From the NCBI RefSeq assembly GCF_000006565.2, contig NC_031476.1, positions 2,070,458 through 2,134,457 of the forward strand: a stretch of 64,000 nucleotides of DNA, in the 5' to 3' direction. The position numbers and the translations under genes are program-made. This document shows, in pieces, positions 12,018-23,400 of the stretch (within the stretch, counting starts at the first letter, position 1; the number at the start of each line of letters is the position of its first letter). The notes beneath the pieces were generated by a model. It saw only the letters and a list, made by a program, of their open reading frames with translations. It was not told where the DNA came from and did no database searches. The stretch comes from Toxoplasma gondii ME49. Taxonomy: Eukaryota; Apicomplexa; Conoidasida; Eucoccidiorida; Sarcocystidae.

Positions 12018-14878
12018 CTAACTGACAAGGATGAAGTCTGGCAAGCCATCCCGCAGCTGAATCTTGTACTTTATTGTGCCGAGCGTCACAGATCCTTCCA
12101 GCCGGTCGTCTTGGAAACCCAACCCGATGTCCATGTCCTTCGCCTTGAAACCGGCATTTCCTCCCACCTCACGGTTATCGTTCCGATCTGCTCCAGCAGA
12201 AACAGAGGTGCCGGCTTTCGCGTTTTCGACCTCTACTCGGGCTGATACTGCCTGGCTTTGGGCGTCCTTCAAGTCGTTTTCCCACAGCACCGTAAACTCG
12301 TCCAGCTGGCCTGTGGGCAGCAAGACGCATTATCACTCGTGGAGTTCATTCGAGACCTATATTTACAGTGGTGCAATCCACGTCCTGGTGATAGTGAGAA
12401 GAATCTCCAGCGGCTCAAGCTTCTTGTGACGTACCTCTCAAGTGATTTCGACGTGCATCTGAATCCAGCGACGCTTCAAAACGCCCCTTCGGAACCATAA
12501 GCGACATGCCATACTCAGTTTGGAGGGGATCGAATTCCAATGATATCCCAGAGTCCTGGTACGAAACCGTCACATTTGTGGGTGCTGAAGCAGTCCCTTC
12601 GAAGCCGTGAAGAACACTGACGTTCGTGTCTCCGAGTGCTACTTGTTGGCCATACACTTTTTCGTCTGCGTCGTATATGGTCTTGATTTTTGTGGTGTTT
12701 GACTTCACGTCAACAGAAATATTCTTTCCGCCGATTGGTACCTACCGGGCAACCGTAAGCCAACAAGACCACATGCTACTCTAAAATAGACCTGGACCCT
12801 TGCACAACACAGCCAAGGGAGAGTATCCAGCTTCCTCAAAGAACATCGTCTTTCTGCAACCAGCTTGCTGTGACCGAAGTCCACAAGCACAGTTAAACGC
12901 CATGGCGATTTCTTCAGCGACAAACTACTCCTGTGGGACACCCATGAACTGCCACCCAGACTGACTGGCTCCCATACAACTTTTTCCTGAATACCCACTA
13001 CCTGTATCTACAACTTGCGAAGAAACACATTTCTTGCATAGGATCCGACGGGTGTAAAGCATCCTGTGACATTCGGCCCTAGCCTATTTGGCCACAGCTG
13101 GCTTGGGATCCGAAGCTCCCAGTCGCACACTCATTTATTCAGATGCCCCTTATTTCCTTCTACATACCTCGCCGCGTTTTTTGTACACAATGCAGGCAGA
13201 CAAACTATCATTTTTTACACGTGTGATCTACTTTGTCTCACCGTATCAAATCTGGTTTTGGTGTTGTTAACAGGAATGCGGATCATCTGGGGTTTCCCTG
13301 CAGACACTGTAACCTTGGTATCTCGATATCCAACGGAAACTGCGGCCCGCTGAGGAAAGGGTGAGTAGCCTATTTCTATGACACCTTTCCCTGCATTGAT
13401 TCGAAATGGCCGAGAACGTGGCAGATTCAGACCAAGCTGCTGCCTCATAGCCACCGTCGCAAAGCTTCTCATGGTGCCAGCAAGGTCAACCTTCCAAAAG
13501 GGTAACCTGGTCTGAGACAGGATAACCACAGTTTACGAAAAATTTTGCGCAGCTTTAAACAGTAATGGGCAATACGACTCTGAGACAATTGACACGGAGA
13601 AGAGAGTTCACTCATGAGTTGTGCGTCTGTCTTGCAATATTCACCCATTGGTGCGAGAGCAAACAAACCCACGGAACGCACATACATTCCTAAGTATTAC
13701 ACGCTTCGTGCTCGATACAGCCACAGAGTCAGTGAATTCTCATTGCGTAGTTGAGCCGTAGCGCCGTGGGCTGAAAATGCCTAAATACAACACCTGAATA
13801 TGATTCAATGGTTTACGAATCTGAAGAGATTGTGGTTCGCCCGCTTCCCTGATGTTTGTTTTTACGGGAGACCAATGACTCTCCATATATCCGTGCATAC
13901 AGTGGCAATACATTCAGTTGTCCAACAGTTCATAGCGCCAATACGTGAATGCAACGAAGGCCCGACAACACAGCTATCGCATGGTCGAAATCCAGGTATA
14001 AAGACACGATCTTCAGACTAGTTGTTTTTTGCATTTGCTCTGGAGGCAAGACCATCCTCATATGCCGTAAGATCTGGACAAGAAGTTCTGAAGTGAGACT
14101 GGACATGATTCACCGCAATTGTGGCACATTATTTTTGTCAGGGTCGGTGGCGCGTTCGTGTCTCACAACGTAAAGGAGAGAGGCTTACCGTTGCAATGAG
14201 GCGTCCCGTCTCGTCAAGCTTCAAATGAAAGCCACTGGAGAGATACTCGGAAGGTTGACTCTGAAAAAGCTCGACCATTCGCCAGGAGTCTTCAATCAGC
14301 CTCCAGTCGTTGCTGAGTCGGACGGACTGAGCTTCTTCCAAGAGGATGTTCTCTATCACATCATTTACTTGCCAAACGGTGTCATTTTTGTTGGAGGCAG
14401 GATGCCCCTTCTCTTTGTTTCCGAACAGTTCCGGCGTATGTGTCTCTGTGAGTTCTGAAGTGTCCGCTCCCGGAATTGTTTCAGCCGAATTCGGGTTTGT
14501 TTGATTCATGAAAACCGATATCCGTCCTTGTCTTGTCCTGTTATCGGGCCCACTGTGACTGGTGACGTCAGTCAGACTGCGCGAACTGTTTCCTTCTGCC
14601 TTTTCCACACTGCCGATGCTACCTGCAGTAACAACTTCCCCAGGATTGTTGTATACTCTCGTGATCACGGTAGGCGCCGCAACGCATCTCTCCATTCCTG
14701 AAGATATACAGAGCGCGCTAATAACGAAGCAGATGCACGCACATGGTAAGCGCCACAACGCGCATCTGATGGTATGCCTGGCCAATTGGGGGAGGACTGG
14801 GAGACGGCTGAATTTTTCGCAGGTTCGATTGCTTGGATGGTGATATAAATAAAAAGATAGGAACAGTGTCATTAGCAT
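12018..14878 (-). CDS. Predicted secreted or membrane-inserted protein of unknown family
   Basis: Four exons, 14189-14878, 13242-13511, 12435-12741 and 12018-12310, give 519 residues with consistent phases. The N-terminus carries two hydrophobic stretches, residues 1-12 and a stronger one around 40-60 (CACICFVISALCISSG), so a recessed signal peptide or anchor is likely; such late signals are common in coccidian dense-granule and rhoptry proteins. Residues about 61-230 are polar and probably disordered. Residues 231-519 change character: short alternating polar/hydrophobic segments such as GVIEIGYSPF, AAVSVGYRDTKVTVSAGK, TNVTVSYQDSGISLEF and LEGSVTLGTIKYKIQL suggest a beta-rich domain, possibly repeated. 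There are few cysteines in that part. No family was recognised. A host-directed or vacuolar role is only a hypothesis from the signal and composition. Confidence 0.7.
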
Positions 14879-16508
14879 TATTGAGCTACTGGTAAGACGA
14901 ACCTTGGATTGGTTCCCGCCACGGACCGCGTCGATTTACATAGATATGACATACATTACGCCGTCGAAAGCGTTGCATGCTATGTGTTGAATGAAAAAAA
15001 TGGCAACAAAGTGCTACACTTGCGCAGTCGGCTCCTGCCAGCTGACTGTGTGAGAGCTGTCGCTTGCGGAGCATTCCTGCTCGGGCGAAGCAGCAGAGGC
15101 TTCGAATCGGGAGAAAGGTTATCCGTTTCGTTTCGCCGCCAAGCAAGCGGATATCAGAAGGCAGACAAAAAGTCCTGGTTTGAACTGTCGCGACCATGCA
15201 CAAACAGTGTTTTTTGAAGCCGCCTCTGGAAACATAGTTTCCCAATAGTCTCAACTCCACGTTTTATGCAGTGGCGGCTTCCCATGTCCGTCAACGTTTG
15301 AAGCAAATTGTAATAACAGTTTGAACAGGAGGACTATCCATCAGCACGGCTACACAGCAATTCGGTCTTCTGACCCGGTTGTCACTTTACGCTCCCCTGT
15401 GCTTCACGCCAAGCCGATCGACTGGCTCGTGTATGCGTTCTGTACGATCTCAAAGCATCTCCCCGCCGTTTCAGATTGCAACGGTTTCCACTTTCTTCAC
15501 CCTTCGCCTGCCTGTACGGAACTGTGGCTCCAATGTGAAGGCTTCACTGCGAGGAAGCCTTCAACGAGCGTAGCTTACACCCAGTGAAGCAAAAATCAGG
15601 CAATGCCAGTCGCGTTCCAATGTGGTCGGCAGCACGCGTGACTATCTAGGAAGTGGCAGACACACATAATCGACAAACGCATGGCAACGCCCGCGAGCCT
15701 TGCGCTGTATAATTACTTGTCTATTCTGCGGATGCGAACATGCATCTCGCTTCTCGACGAAGTCATGATCGAGACGTTACTGTCGCCGAGACAGCCAGTT
15801 TGCTACAAGTGGATTACCCTTGAAAAACTCTGTGTTCATCACAATAAAAGCAACTGCAGTTCCACCGCAGTTCCGGACGGTGCACAAGAAACAGATTTAT
15901 GAAAATATCGTTTGTACAGCCGATCCTGAACGCGCTTTCATCTAGTTAGACGGCTTGTCTCGTCACAGCCGGCTCCCGATATGTGAAGACTTAAGGTACG
16001 GAACTTAACGAACCCCCGTGCAAAGAACTTGATATTCCACTTCAATTCACCATGGTAAACTTGACCAACCAGCGGCGGAGGGAGCACTTCTCCGCTATGC
16101 AGTGTCACAGGCGATAAACTTATCGCTGTACTGTGTCTACCATATTAAAAAGCCACGCGGCAACACGCGACCGCGACTCTGATGATGTCCATTGTTATTT
16201 CGCGTTGACAACTATTTCCATAGTAGTGTCTTGTTCGTCGCTCCCACCTTCAGGAGACAGATGCTACACTATGGACACTTTCTCAGGTCCTTGGGATATC
16301 CGTTTCAGTGCAGCACCATAGATGCGTCCCAGTTCTTCTCTCAGCCCATCTCCCCCTCCTTTCAGTCGCGTAAAAAGACGGCAAACTCGTTTTACGAGAT
16401 GTCTGTTCCAAGCATAAGCTGTCTATACACCTGGTGTTTCTTTGGTAAGAGGATGGTTGACCGAACGCCCCCCACGAAAAGGTGTCCCTGTTAACTATAA
16501 TGTGCATG
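14879..16508. other. Intergenic region between the secreted-protein gene and SPC25
   Basis: About 1.6 kb. It should contain the promoter of the gene starting at 14878 and the 3' UTR of SPC25. No further gene, RNA or repeat was recognised; open frames here are short and lack splice context. Confidence 0.6.
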
Positions 16509-19500
16509 CTAGTTCTGCCATCTTCGCTGGACTGTTTCGAATTCTTTGTTACCCGACCCGAAAACAAAGAGAGACGTGCGATCCGCTGCGTCTTTCATCT
16601 TCCTTGCCTCTGGCTGCTTCTGCACCCGAGCCCCTGTAAACGCGGTAACCTGCCTGTCATTCCCAGCCACATAGGAACCGGTTTGCCAGGTTCGTTCCGG
16701 GGGTGTTGCTCCTCTCTGACTCGAAGAAACTGCTTTAGTGACCGGGCGGTCGTCTGAGAAGGCCGGATTGTCCTTCTGTTTATCTACCACTCCTCTCAAG
16801 GCCGGCTCCCGCCGCATAGGCAACCGTGACTGCGCGGTGGGAGCAACGCAGGGCTTCCGCCATTCTTTGAAACTTCGTCGCATACATGCAACCACGATGG
16901 GGAGAGAAATCTCGGCTCGGCCAAACGCTTCCATGACATCTTCGAATATATCCACAGGCGGCCAACAATGCGCATCTGAAACCACACAGAACCCGTGAAA
17001 TCGACTCTGGATAGATACACATAAAGGTACACACAGATCGACCTAGATCGACATGTACAGGCCGCTAAAACAAACAGAAAGAGAAGGGAAGCAACGGAGA
17101 CGCTTTCGGCTCCGTGAAAACGCGATGACAGCAGGCGCTAAACGAAACTAGAAACGACTGATATCTGCGAAGAATGCCAATCTCGCGTTTATCTAAGAAT
17201 AACTCCCTTTCTTCCTTCTTAGTGTGTGTACCTGAGACAGCGCCGTGGGCGTCGAGCTGGAAAGCAAAGAAACACTCGCCCTTGTCCGCGTTCTCTTCTT
17301 GAACGGATTCTTCTCCGGGTGCAACGCTGCGCTTCGAAGCTCCAGGGAATAAGCCAGAAAAGCGAATGATCGTGGGACCGCCGGCTGTTCCAGACATGAA
17401 ACGAAACAGAGAAACGCGAGCGATGTTGAGAGCAAGGAGACAAATACTTGTGTTGTCAACCTCGACAAGAAGAGACAAATCACCAGCGCAACAGAAAAAG
17501 CGTCGTGGCTGTCATCTGAGTAGAGGTGGAACATTGGAGAATCATGGGACAAACGGCAGGAAAACAGATATTCAGGATCGAAACCAATAGTCCAACCTTT
17601 AGTGCATACTCCCTGGAGAGAAAGGTCGTTTACAGAACCTAGAAACCCCACTTTATGTGTACCACAGAGTGCAGCTTCAGTTGTTATCTGAATGGTATTG
17701 CATGCCTGGAAATTCATGACTCGTATGGAGCAACACTACTCGTGCCATATCTCCACTGAGTTGCAGACGTTTCTTTGCGGCAGCAGCCCTTTCTTCGATC
17801 GCTTCGACCTGTTCCTGTCCATTCTCACCGTCGTCCTGATGAATCCGAATGCCAAGCGCCTTCTCGTAGACACGAATCTTTTCTTCCCACGCGAGTAAAG
17901 CGTATTCATTTTGCTTTTGAACAAGTCTGTACTCTGCGAAGAAAGAGAAGGCACCAATTTGAAAACACACGCTCCATTCGAATGCTGCACGAAAGACCAA
18001 CTCGACTACTTCACGAGCAAAGTCTTGCAGACACGCCATCGCGTAAACTCGTCCGCCAGTGACCCCTACATATTCCGCCCGTCACGGACTACACGTGGTG
18101 GGATGGTTTCGGGTGTACAGACGCTCACGTGCATCGCAGGCTTCCCCTCCCATGTCTAGTGACTAGAAGTTGATCGCCGTGCAGAAACAACTCAGCTCTC
18201 TTCAAATTCGAACAAAAGTTTTTATTTCTAAAAACCCCGCCTCGACGCTCGCTACACGGTGCATGCGTAACGACACGAGGAAAGCCTTGCCTGCTCTGGC
18301 GGCTTCGAGAGACGCTCTCTCTTCTTCCCGGAAGACGTCCAGACTCTGCAGCTTCGCTGGTAGCTCCTGAAGTTCGTTGTCAATTGCCTGAAGAAGGCAG
18401 AGATAAGAAAAACGCTCTTGACCACTCCAAGCTGCCTCAGCGCGGCACGAAAGCTTGGACTGTACGTTGTCCGTCCTTTGTCGGAGACAGACTTTCACAA
18501 AGTTACATTCGAGGCGTGTTGTGGCGAAGACACAGACTCTTCCACCGACTGGGTATGCATCTTCCCTTCATCTCTACGAGGTTGTGTGCATTTAATCTGT
18601 TAGAAAATCTCCCCAACCCTCACTCTTGAACTGAAGATCAGTCACAAGTAGTCTGTCTTGTCCCCCTGCGACTTGGTTGACGGCGTCGCCAGCAAAGACG
18701 TGAAGACAGAGGGAGAGAGATTTTGCGGCCACGCTAAAGGCCAGAAAGGGAGCATGTTTCCGAGAAAAAAGGTGTTTATTAGCCGGAAAGCTACCCAGCA
18801 GCAGACCTCCGGCTCTGCGGAATTTCATTTCAAGCTGCAAGCTCATACATGATCCTGGCGCAGGGACGATAACTGCCAGATGATGGTGATCTGATCACGT
18901 AGCATCTGCGTAGTCGGTGTCTCTCGCTGTTAATACGAATGACAACTCCCCGCTACACTGCTTAAGACAGCTGAAAGCGGTGGATTTCACTATCTTGCGA
19001 CATTAAAGTTGCCCTGTACCGTTTATGTTCTAGGCGGGGGACTTCAGCTCTTGTGCGTGAGTCTCTCTCCGCAGCCTTTTTTCTGGTGTGTCTTTCCTTG
19101 TCCCATTTGCTTTCGACTGCCTCAAGTGAAACGTCCTTCGACGGAGCTGAATACGTATTGCAATTGGCGCACTGCGCGCAGAAAGTGTCTCCGTACAAGC
19201 GACCCGCGATCCGCAACCGGAGAAGTGAAGCAGGACGAGGACGGGGACAATTTCTTTCATATCTCGGCGAGGTTCTTCAGGATGCACGTACCTTGTCTTC
19301 TTCTTTCAGTCGCTCGATGAGATGAAGATTCTGCTGGCGTTCTGAGAACCGCAGCACAAAAAGTGACGGGACTTGTTCCAGTAAGGCAACGCGCTTCCAA
19401 TCGAGAACTCACCCGTCGTAGAGGCGTGGGAGCTGTCGTGGCCAGCGATGGTGTGCCAGGAGTTTCTGCGCCACGAGCTCATTCGTATGTCTGCGATATG

Positions 19501-20433
19501 CCTTTCTCTGTTCGGCCGCACAAGCGGCATCTGCTTCCTAAACTTTAAAGACAGCCTGTGTGATTTTCCGATTCACTCTTTCGGAGGCACCCGCACCAGT
19601 GGTGAAACCCTTGCTGAAATGATTAAGTGAATACGGGTATCCTGTCTTGGAACAGTTTCAAATTCAATATGTGAGGTTTGGGAAGCAGATCCTCTAGCTC
19701 CTTCAGGAACGCGAGTCGAGAACAGACACTGCCACCTGCAGCGCCGCCCCCGAAGGCCAGGTGTCGTTCCTCACTTCTTCGGCAGTCTCTGGCATGTTCT
19801 CGCATCTCCTCTGCCTCCTCGACGAGCTTGCGGATTGCATCTACACGCAGAATACGCATTTACCGTGACTGCGTTGTACCACACGTCTCGCAAGCAGCGG
19901 GGATGAGACACCAGCGGAGCAGGGCGGGACATTCGACGTGATGCGCCATAGGTCGGTGCGCAGAACCGACACGAAACCAAGAAACTAGAGGCTTCTCCGA
20001 CAACACAGAGGACGCCGCTAAGAGCTGCGGCTTCGCACGCCATGCTTTGCATGTACATCGAAAAAAACGCACCTGCTTTCGGCTGGAGCTGCTCCATGGT
20101 CTCCTGTAACCGGTGTCTGTCGCTGGCCATCGACCGACTGCTATCCCTCTCTAATGTATCGAACAGCATACTGGCCGTCTCTTTCAACTGCTGCAGTTGA
20201 TGGCACTTTGCGCAAGGCTCTCTTCTCAACGGAGATGCCGCTTTTAGGGGAGTTTCTCTTCTGTACGACGACACAGGTTTCGGTGACGCCTGTCTCTCGT
20301 GCGACAGGCTGGTTGCCGCCCTGGCTCCTGTCTGCAACGTCCCACGCTCAGGTGTGTGTACACTCGAGAGGTCGTTGCGGAGATCCGCAGAGCAGGCATC
20401 GCTGCTGGCGGATCTGAAATCGTTTCCGTCCAT
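16509..20433 (-). CDS. SPC25: Kinetochore protein SPC25 (NDC80 complex)
   Basis: Seven exons: 20073-20433, 19775-19840, 19292-19341, 18291-18387, 17829-17933, 17232-17384 and 16509-16975; 432 residues, phases consistent. The start at MDGNDF is the first true ATG of the open stretch. Residues ~80-215 form a coiled coil (RQQNLHLIERLKEEDK, NELQELPAKLQSLDVFREEE). The C-terminal globular head follows the SPC25 pattern: YEKALGIRI, then TIIRFSGL, CFFAFQLD, AVSDAHCWPP, and a last helix VVACMRRSFKEW, matching the family order LGLEI / QFVFTNI / F.F.L / Y.VSD..P / FLA.VRKAF. Known: SPC24-SPC25 anchors the NDC80 complex to the inner kinetochore. Odd points: the intron after exon 4 appears to start with GC, intron 3 (18388-19291) holds a NUMT scrap, and ~115 residues of polar sequence follow the usual end of the family. 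Confidence 0.85.
18961..19035 (-). pseudogene. NUMT scrap related to the mitochondrial cox1 5' region, inside an SPC25 intron
   Basis: About 75 bases beginning CTTAAGACAGCTGAAAG and ending TTTATGTTCTAGGCG align by eye, with about a dozen and a half mismatches, to 6451-6524 in the larger NUMT, which overlaps the cox1 start. It lies wholly inside SPC25 intron 3 and does not touch an exon. Differences are scattered, so this looks like an old independent insertion or duplication. Confidence 0.75.
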
Positions 20434-23400
20434 GCCGTGGGACTCTGAATTTTTGAATCCACGGCAAGGAGTGGGAAGTCCACAGACGACCGGGTTGACA
20501 GTTATGGGAACGAGAAGAACCCTCAGGTTTCTGCCACCATGTCGTGCGCTTCTGAGTTGTGAAGAGTCAGAAACGCACGCGTGGACACACACGCGCACAT
20601 CAGACGCGGAAAGGAACCGAGCGCGACCGGCGGAGAAAAAAGAGGCGAATTCGGGGGGTGGAACGGCAAAGACAAACGCGTGCAGTTAATCAGAGGTCTG
20701 TTCAGACTGTTGATACAAAGAAAGCAGTCTGCCAAAGGAAGTGGCAGGAAACCAATGTGCAGGAATACTTGACGAGCGCGTCGCTGGGCGGCTCGAGTGC
20801 AACGAAGGGTTCGGGCGCTGCACACAGCGCAATCGCTTCTCGACAAAGCTAGGAGAGATGCCCGATTAGGTCTCACCACACAGACTTGAGAAAATCCTCA
20901 TTCCATGCCGCGTTCGCCGGCTCATTGAGACATCATTCAAAACCAAGGTTCCAGGGGAAACGGTTGGATACCGTCCACTTGCGGAAGACGGACACTGCTC
21001 CAAAGCGCCTGAAGTTCAGAAAGACTAAAACAGATTAGTAAAGTCAGTTAAAGGCGCTCACAGCCATCTGTACAGGCACAGATTTGTTGGAGAACAGTCG
21101 CTCGGACAGCTCCTTGGTTACCCTGTGCCAAAAAGTGGCGACAGAGAACGCCTTTCTCGCATGCTGGGCAAAATCGCCGCGAGGGAACCGCTTGTGCAGG
21201 CGTCTGTGTGCAGCGAACCGCTCACAGCGCAAAGCTACTCAGATTTACAAATCTGCTTGCAACAAACGCCACGATCTCGTCTCGTCAGGCTCGCGAAATT
21301 GCATCGTTGTACACCACCTGCTTCAACTGAACCAAGATGCCGTAGACCACACCGCCTCTGACGCATCGCTAGAAAAACCCGAGTCGGGTTCGGTGTCTAC
21401 CACCGCTTGTCTTCCTTTTCATCGCCGGCAGCGTGCCAGCCTCCGAGCTGAGTCACTCAAAATACAGGATTCTTTCGGGTGTTTTATCACACCACCAACG
21501 ACTATATCGGGGAACGAAGGGAAAACCGAATTGTAGCGAGCTGTACGAATATCCAGTGTCAGTTTACGAGACTGGTGGCTTAGCGCGGTTGACAGAACAC
21601 AGCCGGCCAGAGGACGCAAATCACGGCAAGGGGTTCCCCAAACAAAACACGAAGGAACGTGTTGTAGCATCGCGTGGCATTTTCAAATCAACAATGCTTT
21701 ATTGCGTTGCTTTGATCAGCACAGCGCAACGATGGGAAGGAACGAGGCTTTGGGTAGCCTAGCCTGTTTTCGGAAACATCACACATGCGCCAACTGCGAA
21801 TTGGAGTGCAATAGAACCTGGATAGTCTGAAGCCTTCTTGGCGTGCACAAATGGACACAGTCCATCCTTTTACGGCGTAAATGTGGAGGGCGACAGCTGT
21901 TCTTCGGCACCGGCAACGCGAACGTCGGATGTACCGTGTCCGAGTAAAACTGTTTGCGCTGGGAGACAAAAAGAGATCCGTCTAGCTCTGCCGGTTCACT
22001 TTGGTTAGAGGACTGTTTCCCACCTCAGCCTCTACATCTTCCGTGGACAATTCCTCAGCTTCACACCTAGTGGAATCTTCTACTGTTCGTGAACTTTTGT
22101 TGACATCTGCGCCTTGTGCAGAACCACTTGGATCCTGGAGCGGGCTCGTAATCTTCGCGTAGTCTATCTCCATCAGGCAATCTCCAACTACTCGTCACGG
22201 GACGCTTACTTCCTTAAGATTTCGATTCCTACCTTCAACGTCATTCGCTATTCACCCGACATCGCAGTCAGCCACAGTGACATGAAAGAAGGAGCAGAGG
22301 AAGAGCACATTTTTGTGATTCAGGCGGGTCTTTTCAAATTCGAGTTGCTCTTTTGCCAGCGGCCCCGTCCAGACTTAGTCTGATACGTTCTCCTCACGGT
22401 CATTAAATGTCTACTTGTTCTCTTTGTGTGCCACGAACAGCTGCACACTCGGTCACGGTACACATCACGGAAAATGCCGGTTCTGCGAGACACTCTTTTG
22501 CCAGACGACCAACCAACACTATCTGTGTCGTCACCGGCTGCGGCACTTAAGAAACGGGACATATCAACGCCAGTTTAGTGTGCCAAGACATCTCTTGCAC
22601 GTGCGACTTCAGCTTGAAGGACACTTTTGATCACCTGTCGCCTACAGGATTTTCTGACGCGAAGCCCTGCAGTGACCTATCGAAGTCTGCCTCTGTTGTC
22701 AGCGGACGGTGACACCTATCTTCTGTCCGACGGCCACTCCGGTTATCCTTTCTCCACACGGAAGCGAGGAACGAGAAGAGATTTCCTGATATTCAGAGAA
22801 TAAAAAAGCAGTACCTAATATTCTGTGTGCTGTCTTGCAGGGCATCCGTTGTTATGTTGTGGCTGTAGAGGCAAAAGTAACAACGGCGCTGTTGTTCCTT
22901 GCCACTCTCAGGAGAACAGGAACACATCCAGCATGCCTGGTGTTCCTTGGTGCCTCACTTTTGGCCGTGGTTCCTTCATCACTGAGAAAGGGATTTGTGC
23001 GCTTGTACACATACACAACGACAGATGAGATTCAGCAGAGAAGGCACTGGCGGAAAAGCTGCACACGTCAGAGAGTCGATTCTATCGATGTATCTGGAGA
23101 ATGTCCCCCTGTTGTTCCACCCCCTAGTTTTTCTGCTGTGGTGTACTTAGAGAGTCCGTAGTCTCGTGTCGCTTTCCTTCTCTGGACAGCTTGGTTGTTT
23201 CGCTAAACATTAGGAGGGGGGTGTAGTAAGGCAGCGAAACTGTTGAACTTTTCTATAAGAGCAGTCTTTTTTACCCCTTGGCTGTTGCGAAGTTTTGTTC
23301 CATTTTTCCCTGCGTTTTTTGTGTCTATGGGTATTTTGGAGAGAAGTGGATGCTTTTGCCGAGGTCAGCTCCACGGGGATTCAATACCCCGACGGTGCAG

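Noticed and set aside
19037..19160. A coil-like stretch in SPC25 intron 3 that could be an extra exon
   Set aside because: No usable GT donor follows it, and the neighbouring exons already join in phase without it.
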